Positions 32,632-41,416 are shown, numbered from the stretch's first letter. The stretch is 64,000 nt of DNA from Treponema sp. (GCA_024402535.1 JAKSTN010000004.1:29370-93369); one strand, 5' to 3'. The notes: a model not told the origin generated them from the sequence alone. Program-made: numbers and translations.

Positions 32632-34395
32632 TTATGCTTCAAGCAGTTTGTCTGCATATTTTATTGCAGCGTCCCGCCAGGACGGAAGTGCGTCTCCCAT
32701 AACGGCGCCACAGCATTCGCGGTAAATAGCCCATACATACCAGTAGTAGGCAATGATGGCGGTATATGCCATAAAATGGAAATACCGTTTTTCTGTATAT
32801 GAATCCTGCAGGTATTCTTTTATGAATCTGTCTGCTTCGTCGAAATCATATTTTGCATCTACGATATAGTAGCCTACATCAATTCCAGGGTCTGACATGC
32901 CTGAGTATTCCCAGTCGATAAGGATTACGTCTCCGTCCGGTTTGATCATCCAGTTTGGCTGGTAAGTGTCTCCGTGGCAGAAACATTTTTCTACTCCGTC
33001 TCCAAGAGTCATGACGTACAGTTTCTGGATTTTTGTTTTAAGGGCCTGAAATTCATTTACAGCTTCAGGATTCATTTTAGAAATCAGTTCTTCATAGTGA
33101 AGTGCATCTTCCCAAGGTTTCATTCCGTAATCAACTTTTACATTTGAAGCATGAAGCTTACGGAGAACTGAAAGAACTTTCTTGGAATCTTCGAAAGATG
33201 AATAATCCGGTTCACGGAATTCGGGAATAAATACTGAAATCTTCCAGCCTTCATTTACGTCTGCATAAATGTATGTCGGATCAATGCCAAGTTCTTTTGC
33301 TTTAATGAGGGAACTCTTTTCGTTTCTGCGGCTGATGATGCTTTCTGTTCCATCTCCCGGGTGACGGTAAATGTAATCAACACCGTTGATTTTGAAAATG
33401 AATGAAGTGTTTGTAAGTCCCTTACTGATGTTTCTGAAATCTACAACATCTTCTTCGTCGCAGCGGAAAACCAGTTTTATGTTTCTGATGATTTCTGAAT
33501 GAGTTGTACCAAGATAATTTGTGTCGAACTTTCTTAAATCTTCGAAGTAGTCGAATTCAAAAATGCAGCCTGGTTTATATTCCTTGATGTAAAATGGAGG
33601 CAGATTTTTAAGTTCATCTTTTACCATCCATTCCCAGAATACTTGGCTGTAAATGCCTGTTTCCCGGTCCTTTTCTGCAAGGGCGATGAAACTGTCTGAA
33701 AATTCTTTTGTCCAGAAAGAATGTCCCCATAACATAAGACCTTTCTTTTTCTTGTCATTCAGCTCTGTAATGCGGTCTTCAAGATTTGTCTTTGCAAAGA
33801 TTTCACCTTCGGAAGCTTCGTCTGTGTAAACGCCTGCATTGAAAGACTGGAACTCAAACTGATTGAAAGGATTTTCTACAAAGTAACTGTCGCTTACGCA
33901 CACATAAGTATTTGAAAGTTCTTCCTTTGCAAGGTACAGGCTTTCAATATTGTTCTTAATATTGAAGGCAGGATTTATAATAAATTTTACCCCGTATTTT
34001 TCCTTGAGGTAATAGAACATTTCTTTTTTGTAGCCAAGAACGATTGTGATGTCCTTGATGCCCGAATCCATAAGCTGCTGGATCTGACGTTCAATAAGCT
34101 TTTCACCTTTTACTTCAAAAAGCCCTTTAGGCTGTTCAAGCGACAAAGGAATGAAACGGGTAGAAGCACCGGCTGCAAGGATTACAGCATTGCTTACTCT
34201 GTATGGTTCCAAGGCTTTTAATCCAGCTTCTGTGATCTGGTCTGAATCCTGAGAAATCAGGCCCTGTTTAACAAGACTTGTGTAAACCAGATGTTTTTTT
34301 AAATTATGGAATGGAAGTTTTACGGCTTTGCATTCGGCCCGACCTATGCTTCCATTATAAAGACTGTTCAGTATATAAAATTCTTCTCTGTTCAT
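32632..34395 (-). CDS. Phosphocholine cytidylyltransferase-choline kinase fusion (LicC-LicA) with N-terminal winged helix
   Basis: 587 aa with three parts. Residues 1-70 look like a winged helix (LNSLYNGSIGRAEC; ending ITEAGLKALEPYRV). Residues about 72-290 form a LicC-type nucleotidyltransferase (VILAAGASTRFIPLSLEQPK with the GxGTR-like loop; IKNNIESLYLA). From about 300 on is a choline-kinase domain (FCHGDTYQPNWM, then VILIDWEYSGMSDPG, the HGD and IDWE motifs). It would phosphorylate choline with ATP and activate phosphocholine with CTP to CDP-choline. A LicCA fusion is known from Treponema denticola for phosphatidylcholine synthesis. Here LicD (48054) may also use CDP-choline. Confidence 0.9.
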   Translation of the reverse strand: MNREEFYILNSLYNGSIGRAECKAVKLPFHNLKKHLVYTSLVKQGLISQDSDQITEAGLKALEPYRVSNAVILAAGASTRFIPLSLEQPKGLFEVKGEKLIERQIQQLMDSGIKDITIVLGYKKEMFYYLKEKYGVKFIINPAFNIKNNIESLYLAKEELSNTYVCVSDSYFVENPFNQFEFQSFNAGVYTDEASEGEIFAKTNLEDRITELNDKKKKGLMLWGHSFWTKEFSDSFIALAEKDRETGIYSQVFWEWMVKDELKNLPPFYIKEYKPGCIFEFDYFEDLRKFDTNYLGTTHSEIIRNIKLVFRCDEEDVVDFRNISKGLTNTSFIFKINGVDYIYRHPGDGTESIISRRNEKSSLIKAKELGIDPTYIYADVNEGWKISVFIPEFREPDYSSFEDSKKVLSVLRKLHASNVKVDYGMKPWEDALHYEELISKMNPEAVNEFQALKTKIQKLYVMTLGDGVEKCFCHGDTYQPNWMIKPDGDVILIDWEYSGMSDPGIDVGYYIVDAKYDFDEADRFIKEYLQDSYTEKRYFHFMAYTAIIAYYWYVWAIYRECCGAVMGDALPSWRDAAIKYADKLLEA

Positions 34396-34403
34396 TTTTT
34401 ATC

Positions 34404-35975
34404 CTAGTATGAAGTGCTTCCCGAAAAGATTCCCCGAATAACAGATTTGAAAATATTTTCACGGGCACTTTTATATTTTTCACCTGAAAGATAAAGTTCA
34501 CACACTTTCAGATTTTTTATTTCAGAAGGATTGATTGTATAAGGGTTCTCAGAAAGAACAACCATATCAGCAGATTTTCCCACTTCAAGACTTCCTCTTT
34601 TGTCATCATCAAAAGAAGTATAGTAACCGTTTATAGTACACATTCTTAAGGCTTCCTGAACTGTAACTCGCTCAGAAATATTTGAGTTGTTTACTGCACG
34701 GTCAATCCATGAAACTGGATCCGGTGAAGTACATGGGGCGTCTGACCCGAAAGAAACTGTGATTCCGTTTTTCAGGAAAGTGTTTATAGGATTCAGTTTT
34801 TTAAGACGGTCTTCTCCAAGAATTACTTCCAGGTATTCATCTGGTTCCTGTTTCCAGTTTATGAATGCACTCTGAACCGGCATCTGGATTTTGTAATCCT
34901 TGCAGATTTTTAATCCTTCGTCAGTTGGGAGGCAGTCGTGGATGATTCCGTGTCTGTGGTCTTCGCGAGGGAAGTCGTCCAGAGCGGCCTTAAGGGCACG
35001 GGTTGCCTGGTCAAAGGCTTTGTCCCCGATGGCGTGCATTTCAATCTGAAGTCCTTCACGGTTTGCTTTTTTACAGAAGTCAGTAATTTTTTCATCACTG
35101 TAATAAAGAACACCGTTACCGCCTTCTGAATCAGAATAAGGTTCATTCAGTGAAGCATCATGGGAACCGAAACAGCCGTCCAGTGCGCACTGGAAACAGC
35201 CGCCTATTCTTGGAAGCTTTCTTTTACGGGCAACTTTTGTGTTCATGGACTGTGGAAAAACTCTGAGCTGGAATCCGTTCTTAAGGCTCTTTGCAAAAAT
35301 CTTTTCCATAGTGATGTCCAGGTTCCCTGCAAAGCCAACTCCGCTTACAGTGTGAACCATACCTATTCCTTTTGAAGCCATAAAATCTACGGCGTCCTGC
35401 ATGTTCCGGTAAAGGTCCGGAATGGAAAGGGAACTTGTAATGTAGTCAGAAAATTTGAAGAAGGCTTCCTGGTTCATTTCCCCTGAGTCTGCATGGTAAC
35501 CTCGGAGGTCTTTTACTTTGTCATTCATCTTCTGTAAAAGTTTTGAGTTTACAATACAGGCATGTCCGTCATATTTTACAACCATGATTTCTTTGTCAGG
35601 GCAGACAGAGTCCAGTTCTTCTCGGCTTACAAGACGTTTTTCTTCTACAGAGTAGGGAGAAGCTCCAAAGCAGATAAGGGTTTTTGCGTTAGAGCGGGAA
35701 ACAAAATCTTTTACCATAAGGAGGATTTCTTTATTGGAAGAAGCTTCCATTACATTAAGTCCTGCCTGGAATGTGGAAAAAGAAGCAAAGTGCTGGTGAG
35801 TGTCTGCAAAAGACGGAACCAGAGCTTTTGAGCCAAGGTCTGTTACAGGAACGTTTTTATAAGCTTCCGGAAGTTCGTTTCCTGTGAAGATGATGATACC
35901 TTTATCTTCCACCAGGTAATTAACAACAGAGTTTTCTTTATCTACAGTAAGAATGTTTCCCTTAAAAACTTTCAT
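34404..35975 (-). CDS. Metal-dependent amidohydrolase (YtcJ-like)
   Basis: 523 aa, about the size of YtcJ/AmdhD-like amidohydrolases. VPSFADTHQHFASF is the first metal-binding segment (usually HxH; here H-Q-H). EMHAIGDKAFDQA and GIIHDCLPTD hold further ligands, and VSFGSDAPCTSPDP gives the last Asp. KSADMVVLSENPY is the typical end region. The substrate is unknown; YtcJ-like enzymes hydrolyse C-N bonds in small amides. It lies between licC and licCA with 6- and 8-nt gaps, so it may release choline, ethanolamine or a related amine from an amide. That role is inferred only from the operon. Confidence 0.82.
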   Translation of the reverse strand: MKVFKGNILTVDKENSVVNYLVEDKGIIIFTGNELPEAYKNVPVTDLGSKALVPSFADTHQHFASFSTFQAGLNVMEASSNKEILLMVKDFVSRSNAKTLICFGASPYSVEEKRLVSREELDSVCPDKEIMVVKYDGHACIVNSKLLQKMNDKVKDLRGYHADSGEMNQEAFFKFSDYITSSLSIPDLYRNMQDAVDFMASKGIGMVHTVSGVGFAGNLDITMEKIFAKSLKNGFQLRVFPQSMNTKVARKRKLPRIGGCFQCALDGCFGSHDASLNEPYSDSEGGNGVLYYSDEKITDFCKKANREGLQIEMHAIGDKAFDQATRALKAALDDFPREDHRHGIIHDCLPTDEGLKICKDYKIQMPVQSAFINWKQEPDEYLEVILGEDRLKKLNPINTFLKNGITVSFGSDAPCTSPDPVSWIDRAVNNSNISERVTVQEALRMCTINGYYTSFDDDKRGSLEVGKSADMVVLSENPYTINPSEIKNLKVCELYLSGEKYKSARENIFKSVIRGIFSGSTSY

Positions 35976-35981
35976 GCGGTG

Positions 35982-36920
35982 CTATTCCTGTTTACGGTAA
36001 GAAGGATCCAGCTGGGCTAGTTCATAGTAGTTGTCTATTTCCATGATGTCGCTTTTCTGACATTCACGTACTTCAACAGCATACTTTTCTTTGCGGAGCA
36101 CCAGAGGAATGAATTCCCAGAAATAATCTTTTCCGTCTTTTTCTTCTTCGTAAACCTGGCGGAAATCTTCTCTGAGTTTTGCACTGTCTTCTTTTGTCCA
36201 GAAAGAAATGCCGTAATAGTTCCAGCAGTGGGTGTTGCCTTTCTGGTAGTCTGTGATGTGTCCCTGGGCGTCCAGGTGATAACTCCAGTCGTCAGTTTCC
36301 CAGGACCAGGAACCCAGAATGTTTGAAGCGTACTGGTACTTTGTAATGATTTCCGGGTTTGAGATATAAAGGTCTGCTTCACAAAGATAGCAGGTGTCGA
36401 TTTTATCGATGACCGCCATAGCGGAAGAGATGTTGTTTGTCTTGTCGTAGATGTCGTTATCTACCAGAGTAAGAAAAGGATACTTTGGAAGAAGGTCATC
36501 AAAGCGTTCTTTTTTGTAGCCACGAACAATAGTTATGTCCTGGATTCCTACTGCAACCAGTGCGTCCAGAAGAGTTTCGATAATGCGTTTTCCGTTTACA
36601 GAAACCAGAGGTTTTGGTCGGTCAGCAGTGGCCGGCATCATGCGGGAACCAAAACCTGCTGCCATGATCACGGCTTTTTTTACACGGTAAGGTTCCAGAG
36701 CCTGAAGACCTTTTTCTGTAACTTCTATAACACCACCGTTGAAAGGATTTCCTTTTACAAGGCTAGGGGAAGAGATAAGTGCCTGGTCACAAAGTTCTTC
36801 CAGAGCTTTTCCCACAGCAGTACCTGAAAGTTTAAGGCTGTCTGCAATGGTTCTGACTGCATATTCAGCTTTCCCGTGTTTTTCTAAATATGTTAATATG
36901 TCAAATTCGTATCGTGTCAT
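35982..36920 (-). CDS. LicC-like nucleotidyltransferase with N-terminal winged helix
   Basis: 312 aa. Residues 1-77 look like a winged-helix domain (RTIADSLKLSGTAVGKALEE, then VIEVTEKGLQALEPYRV). The rest is a LicC/RmlA-type nucleotidyltransferase: AVIMAAGFGSRMMPATADRP, DKTNNISSAMA, LCEADLYISNPE. It probably makes CDP-choline or a related CDP-amine. There is no kinase domain, unlike the fusion at 32632. It is first in the operon, with divergent manC 130 nt away. The winged helix could sense substrate or bind DNA. A paralogue with the same two-domain start two genes downstream argues that the fusion is functional. Confidence 0.83.
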   Translation of the reverse strand: MTRYEFDILTYLEKHGKAEYAVRTIADSLKLSGTAVGKALEELCDQALISSPSLVKGNPFNGGVIEVTEKGLQALEPYRVKKAVIMAAGFGSRMMPATADRPKPLVSVNGKRIIETLLDALVAVGIQDITIVRGYKKERFDDLLPKYPFLTLVDNDIYDKTNNISSAMAVIDKIDTCYLCEADLYISNPEIITKYQYASNILGSWSWETDDWSYHLDAQGHITDYQKGNTHCWNYYGISFWTKEDSAKLREDFRQVYEEEKDGKDYFWEFIPLVLRKEKYAVEVRECQKSDIMEIDNYYELAQLDPSYRKQE

Positions 36921-37049
36921 GTATGGGTCCTGAGGATGAATAAATCTACGTTATACTAACATAAAAAAGTCATAGTATATAGTAGGGTAATTTATTCTTT
37001 TCTGATATCTTCACTTTAAAATTAGATTAGAATAAAATATCATATTGTT

Positions 37050-38105
37050 ATGACAATTTATCCAATTATTCTTTCCGGGGGTGCCGGCACACGACTTTGG
37101 CCTCTTAGTTGGGGAGATCACCCAAAACAGTTTTTAAAGCTTACTTCAGATAAAACTATGATTCAGGAAACTCTGCTTCGCCTTAAAGGTCTTGATATAG
37201 CAGACCCTATTGTAAGCTGTGGAGTAGATCACCGTTTCCTGGTAGCCCAGCAGCTTGGGGAACTTGGAGTAAAGCCTTCAATTATACTGGAACCTATGGC
37301 TAAAAATACTGCACCTGCCATTGCTTGTGCCTGCTGTGCTGCAATGAAAAAGGATAAAGATGCAGTTGTGGTAGTTCTGCCAAGTGATCATGTAATAAAA
37401 GATGTAGAAACATTTCAGACATCAGTTATGAAAGCGGCAGAACAGGCAGAAAAAGGAAGTCTTGTAACATTTGGTATTGTCCCTACATTTCCTGCTACGG
37501 GATACGGTTATGTAAAAAGTGGTGAACATCTGGAACATCATGTTTATAAACTGGATAAATTTGTAGAAAAACCAGCTCTTGAATTGGCTCAGGAATATCT
37601 TGATAGCGGTGAATATTCATGGAACAGCGGAATGTTTGTTTTCACGGCATCTGTATTCCTTGAAGAACTGAAACTTCATAATGCTAAAATGGCAGATCTT
37701 TCAATTAAAGCCTTTGAAAATGCTGTTGTAGATGAAGATTTTATCCGTCTTGATAAAGAAACTTTTGGCCAGATAAAAGGGGATTCCATTGACTACGCTG
37801 TTATGGAAAAAACTTCTAAAGGCGTAATTGTAAAACTGAATGCAGGCTGGGATGATGTAGGTTCCTGGAGTGCACTTTATGATATAAGTAAAAAAGATGG
37901 AAATCTGAATGTAATAAAAGGAGATGTAATTACACTGGATACAACGTCTTCATATATTCGTGGCGGCAGCCGCACAATTGCTACAATTGGACTGGATAAT
38001 GTTGTGATTGTAGACAGTGAAGATTCTCTGCTGATCGCTTCAAAGGGAAAGATTCAGGATGTAAAGAATGTTGCTGAAGAGATAAAGAGAAGAGGTGCAA
38101 AGTAA
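37050..38105 (+). CDS. manC: Mannose-1-phosphate guanylyltransferase
   Basis: 351 aa, the short form without the C-terminal isomerase domain. PIILSGGAGTRLWPLSWGDH is the signature nucleotide loop. VVLPSDHVI, FVEKPALELAQEYL and WNSGMFVF are typical of GDP-mannose pyrophosphorylases. WDDVGSWSALYD closes the active site. It makes GDP-mannose from mannose-1-P and GTP for polysaccharide or glycolipid assembly. It stands alone, convergent with the Wzi-like gene 23 nt away. The start and end of a second copy survive as a remnant at 59717-59887. Confidence 0.93.
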   Translation: MTIYPIILSGGAGTRLWPLSWGDHPKQFLKLTSDKTMIQETLLRLKGLDIADPIVSCGVDHRFLVAQQLGELGVKPSIILEPMAKNTAPAIACACCAAMKKDKDAVVVVLPSDHVIKDVETFQTSVMKAAEQAEKGSLVTFGIVPTFPATGYGYVKSGEHLEHHVYKLDKFVEKPALELAQEYLDSGEYSWNSGMFVFTASVFLEELKLHNAKMADLSIKAFENAVVDEDFIRLDKETFGQIKGDSIDYAVMEKTSKGVIVKLNAGWDDVGSWSALYDISKKDGNLNVIKGDVITLDTTSSYIRGGSRTIATIGLDNVVIVDSEDSLLIASKGKIQDVKNVAEEIKRRGAK

Positions 38106-38128
38106 AAACGAGTAAAGGAAGCCATGCC

Positions 38129-39619
38129 TTAAAACCTGTATTTCACGCCGGTGTTGAAGTGGAAGTTCAAAATATAGTCGCTGGTTGCACGGTACTGGGG
38201 ACAGTATGTAAGTTCTATGGCGGTGCCGCCAGAAAGAGCTATATGGTCAAAACCTAACCAATCAAAGTTACCGCCAAAAGCCAGGTGGGTTTCAAAGGTT
38301 GCATAGTAATCTAAAAGGTTTCCGTCCAGGGCTGTGTCAAAAACTGCCTGGTTGTAGTTATAGTTATTGTCCGGACAGAAACGGTGTAAGAATAATAAAG
38401 CTTCCCAGCATGGGGCATAAAGTTTATAACCCATAAACTGGCTGTTACCGCCAATGGTGGAACCGTTTCCTATAACCTGACCTTTATTTGTATAACCATG
38501 GAGAACTCCTCCATGTGTGTAGTAGCCACCATACCCCCACTGGAGTTGAAAGTCCTGACTCATTTCAAGGTTATTCATTTCAAAGATGATTTCGGAAGTT
38601 ATATCATTATCTTTTATAAAGTCCTGTTTATGGGAGAAGCCTAAAGTCCAGACCAGGGTGTGACCCGGGTTTGTAATAAAGCTTGATGTGTAATCATCCA
38701 TACCTATTTCAGAAAAAAGTTCAAAACCAGAGTCAGGTAATACAAGGTCCATAGTAATGCTCATTTTCTGGTCTTCAGGGAATTCCCAGTTATTTGTACT
38801 ATAAAAAGGATTCAGATATTTTATAAAGTTTCTAGTCCAAGCTGTAAGACAGATTTTATTTAAACCAAGTGTAAAGCCTGGTAAGAATGAAGGTGCCCAG
38901 CTGGCATTGAAGCCTGTTAAAAGAGTTTTATCGTTTGTTTCGTTCGAGTCGTAATAGTCAGATTCAGAAAGCTGTCCAAGCCAGATTCTTCCTTCTATAA
39001 AACCAAGGTTCCAGTTTAAGCCTGGAATAACAACTTCCTGTTTACGAAGACCTATATCAAACTTTGGGTAGGAAGGTGCATTGTTTGAATGAATAAGAGG
39101 GTTCAGAAATGCAGGACCAATCCATGGAGACTGGGTTCCAAAACCTAAAGAAAGAGTTCTCCATGAATAGCGGATTTCAGATTCTCCAAAGTCGAATGTA
39201 AAAAAACATTTATCACCAAAACGCTGGGGCTTATCAAGAGTCCACCACCAGAAATAACCATAAGGATTTTCTGTACAGGATTCTTTTATTTTGTAAGGTA
39301 AGTTCTGGCTGAAGGTGATTACAGGTTTTACAGTAAGGCTGAAGCCAAAAGAGTCTAAAGAAAATCCGCTTGAAAGACTTGTGTTGTAACCTCGGCCCTG
39401 CCATAAAGCCCCATCATTCTGGCCATAAGGGGAAGCGGTATTAAAAGAGTTGTACCATTCAGGACCGTAAAGAAAAATATTTAAGTTTGAATCTAAAAAA
39501 GAATATGCTGGGGTTGTTTCTAAAGTTTCTTCCGCAAGGGTTTTATAATTTAATAGTTTTGCAAAAAGGGAAAAACAAAGGAAAAAAGTAATAAATATAA
39601 AGGTAGTCTTTTTTGTCAT
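38129..39619 (-). CDS. Wzi-like outer-membrane capsule-assembly barrel (second)
   Basis: 496 aa, close to E. coli Wzi in length. The signal peptide (KTTFIFITFFLCFSLFAK) is followed by a Tyr/Phe/Gly-rich beta-barrel ending in an aromatic (VKYRF). GTQSPWIGPAFLNPLIHSNN is close to the Wzi lectin-site segment; NWNLGFIEGRIWLGQLSES resembles the Wzi strand after it. It should tether exported polysaccharide on the cell surface. It is divergent in sequence from the Wzi-like protein at 17109, so the two may hold different polymers. No clear ribosome site is seen at the ATG. Confidence 0.7.
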   Translation of the reverse strand: MTKKTTFIFITFFLCFSLFAKLLNYKTLAEETLETTPAYSFLDSNLNIFLYGPEWYNSFNTASPYGQNDGALWQGRGYNTSLSSGFSLDSFGFSLTVKPVITFSQNLPYKIKESCTENPYGYFWWWTLDKPQRFGDKCFFTFDFGESEIRYSWRTLSLGFGTQSPWIGPAFLNPLIHSNNAPSYPKFDIGLRKQEVVIPGLNWNLGFIEGRIWLGQLSESDYYDSNETNDKTLLTGFNASWAPSFLPGFTLGLNKICLTAWTRNFIKYLNPFYSTNNWEFPEDQKMSITMDLVLPDSGFELFSEIGMDDYTSSFITNPGHTLVWTLGFSHKQDFIKDNDITSEIIFEMNNLEMSQDFQLQWGYGGYYTHGGVLHGYTNKGQVIGNGSTIGGNSQFMGYKLYAPCWEALLFLHRFCPDNNYNYNQAVFDTALDGNLLDYYATFETHLAFGGNFDWLGFDHIALSGGTAIELTYCPQYRATSDYILNFHFNTGVKYRF

Positions 39620-39713
39620 GGAGATATTTTAATGTTTCTGGAGATATTATTCCATAGAGAGGAGATCACACGGTCCCACCAGCCGTGCGGAGGAAGAAGT
39701 ATATTAAAAAAAA

Positions 39714-39983
39714 TTAAGCTTTACGGGCTGTAAGGACCATGCTTACAGATTCCTTTGCTGAAAGCAGGTTCTTCTTTCCTGTAGAAAAACTTGTACGGAT
39801 AACTACCGCGTATTTTGCGTCTTTTGTAAGGGTTTCTGGTACTTCAAAAAGAATTTTCTTTGAACCGTTACTTATGATGTTTTTGCTTTTTACCCACAAA
39901 GTCTGGTCTTTAATAGTGGCTCCGGTTTTGTCATCTATAGGACAGATGTAGATACCGCTTGAAGGGGAGTCATCAAGCTTTAC
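39714..39983 (-). pseudogene. 3' part of the frameshifted HU-like gene
   Basis: The frame is open from the A6 run (39984-39989) to 39714: VKLDDSPSSGIYICPID, then ISNGSKKILFEVPETL and ending LTARKA. It has no start codon of its own with a ribosome site. It continues the upstream protein exactly where that one stops, after loss of one A. A -1 slip would hit TAA at once, so programmed -1 frameshifting does not explain it. Confidence 0.65.
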
Positions 39984-40503
39984 TTTTTTCTCCCTGGAGA
40001 ATTACAGTTTTTCCCATAGTGATGTACTGGTCTGTAGTCTTGCTTGATGAATCATAAATCTTTTCTATTTTTACACCTGTGTCAGCAATGGTGATGTTTT
40101 TTATGTCTATGCTTGAAACAGCATTCTGAACATCACTGGAAGGAGTAAACTTTACACAGAGCGGATTTTTACCCTCTGCTGTTTCAAGGGTGGTTCCGTT
40201 GAATTTTGCAGAAGTTGCAATATAAAGAACTCCAAGGTCCAAGACATTTACGGCTTCCCCGCTGGAAAGGGCAGAAAGAATTTCTTCTTTAAAAAAGCCT
40301 GCACTCTGCTGAAGAGCAAGAGCGTTTGTTCCTGCTTCCTTATTCTGAATGCGTGCAATAAGGGTGTTTATATCTACTGTGTTGCGGTCAAAGCGGCCGT
40401 AGTAAAGTGAACCTCCGTTTGTTTTTGCAAATGGATTTTTGAAAAGTGTTATAGTTCCGCTTCCGTTATTGTTTTTAAAATTTGTTGTTAAGGTTTTTGA
40501 CAT
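39973..40503 (-). CDS. HU-like (IHF/HU-fold) DNA-binding-domain protein, 5' part of a frameshifted gene
   Basis: 176 aa from the ATG at 40503, chosen because GGAGG lies 6 nt before it; an in-frame extension to 40557 lacks one. The first 120 residues resemble the HU-like domain of spirochaete and Bacteroidetes proteins (VDINTLIARIQNKEAGTNA, FKEEILSALSSGEAVNVLDL). A short beta-rich middle part follows. The frame ends at an A6 run. Continuing in the +1 frame gives another 90 residues (39714-39983) that look like the normal C-terminal domain (DUF4469-like). The gene is probably a frameshift mutant or a sequencing error at the homopolymer. Confidence 0.65.
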   Translation of the reverse strand: MSKTLTTNFKNNNGSGTITLFKNPFAKTNGGSLYYGRFDRNTVDINTLIARIQNKEAGTNALALQQSAGFFKEEILSALSSGEAVNVLDLGVLYIATSAKFNGTTLETAEGKNPLCVKFTPSSDVQNAVSSIDIKNITIADTGVKIEKIYDSSSKTTDQYITMGKTVILQGEKSKA

Positions 40504-40599
40504 AATGTCCTCCATAGGGCATAATGAAGTTGCCCATAATTTTAGATTCTTTTTCATTTAAATTCTGGGTTCTGCCGACGGCAGATACGCAATTTAGCA

Positions 40600-40632
40600 G
40601 CACCTGAGAAAAGTTCCAGTTTTTTCAGGTGC
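40600..40632. promoter_or_regulatory. Hairpin between the ImmA-like and HU-like genes
   Basis: GCACCTGA (40600-40607) pairs with TCAGGTGC (40625-40632), extended by AAAA/TTTT inside. The arm overlaps the stop of the tiny frame at 40625-40657. A second hairpin, CTGCC-GAC-GGCAG, is at 40572-40584. These may act as a processing or attenuation site between the genes. Confidence 0.45.
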
Positions 40633-40657
40633 ATTTTGTTTTAAAGTCATTTTCCAT
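40625..40657 (-). CDS. Possible 10-codon leader peptide
   Basis: ATG-GAA-AAT-GAC-TTT-AAA-ACA-AAA-TGC-ACC-TGA encodes MENDFKTKCT. AAGGAGG is ideally placed 5 nt upstream, a stronger site than most genes here. The stop codon overlaps the 5' arm of the hairpin at 40600-40632. Translation could therefore control that fold. It may equally be a leftover ribosome site of a lost gene. Confidence 0.3.
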   Translation of the reverse strand: MENDFKTKCT

Positions 40658-40670
40658 AAATGCCTCCTTT

Positions 40671-41003
40671 TTATATAAAGTTTTTATAATTGTCTGTCTG
40701 GTAGAGATAGTTTATATATTCGTGTACTAGAAGAAGAGCTGCCGTTGAATTATTTTTTATAGCCTTTATGTAAAGGTCTTCCCGTACGAATATGGTATGG
40801 TTTATTGCCTGTGTAAAAATAGGATGTTTTTGAGGAAAGTTCCATTCTTCTTTTGAAAGAATAGTCAGACTGAAGTTACTGTCTATCTGGTGCAGCTCCA
40901 GTTCCAGTGAGTGGATTGTTTCGGGGTGGGATGCAAGGCTTTTGTTCAGAAACGCGTAGATGTCCAGAAATGATTTTCCCGGTTTTGGATTACAACTTTT
41001 CAT
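40671..41003 (-). CDS. Degenerate ImmA/IrrE-like protein
   Basis: 110 aa. LLLVHEYINYLYQ near the C-terminus sits where ImmA/IrrE (peptidase M78) proteins have HExxH; here the second His is Asn, so it is probably not an active protease. The rest is short and not otherwise recognised. It follows an XRE regulator gene by 26 nt, and XRE plus ImmA-like is a common regulator pair in mobile elements. AAGGAG lies before the ATG. The family call is tentative. Confidence 0.4.
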   Translation of the reverse strand: MKSCNPKPGKSFLDIYAFLNKSLASHPETIHSLELELHQIDSNFSLTILSKEEWNFPQKHPIFTQAINHTIFVREDLYIKAIKNNSTAALLLVHEYINYLYQTDNYKNFI

Positions 41004-41029
41004 AATGTTCTCTCCTTGCGAAATGGTTT

Positions 41030-41416
41030 TTACATTTTCGCCTCCGTGTTTTGTTTTTCAAATGTTTCAAGTAATGTTCTGATCTGGTTTATCTGTTCTG
41101 CAGAAAGATCTGTAAATGTCTTTGAAAAAAGAGTTGCAAGAGCAATCTGGTCTTTTGTGGTTTCTGCATTTATTTTCATGTTTACTTCCAGGTTCAGTTC
41201 AGCCTTTGCTATTTCAAGCTTATGGACTGTTTCCTGGTCTAAAGAATATGTTTCTTTAAGTTTCTGGATCATATCTTCTGGAACAGACCTTCTTCCAGTT
41301 TCTATGGAAGAAAGATATGCTGGTGACATATTAAGTTTGTCTGACATGTCCTTTATGATTTCCTGATGTTCAAGCCTTATATGAGCAAGAAGTATTCCAA
41401 AACTGTTTTTTTTCAT
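41030..41416 (-). CDS. XRE-family helix-turn-helix regulator
   Basis: 128 aa from the ATG at 41416, where the domain starts (KKNSFGILLAHIRLEHQE); an in-frame extension to 41467 lacks a ribosome site. The HTH is IKDMSDKLNMSPAYLSSIET (about residues 20-40), followed by GRRSVPEDM. The C-terminal half is a helical, partly coiled-coil dimerisation region. It probably binds the 9-bp palindrome 72 nt upstream (41488-41511) and controls itself and the ImmA-like gene. The wider target is unknown. Confidence 0.85.
   Translation of the reverse strand: MKKNSFGILLAHIRLEHQEIIKDMSDKLNMSPAYLSSIETGRRSVPEDMIQKLKETYSLDQETVHKLEIAKAELNLEVNMKINAETTKDQIALATLFSKTFTDLSAEQINQIRTLLETFEKQNTEAKM

Noticed and set aside
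39973..39990. dnaX-like programmed -1 frameshift at A-rich run
   Set aside because: A -1 slip gives AAG-TAA, a stop; the C-terminal frame needs +1.
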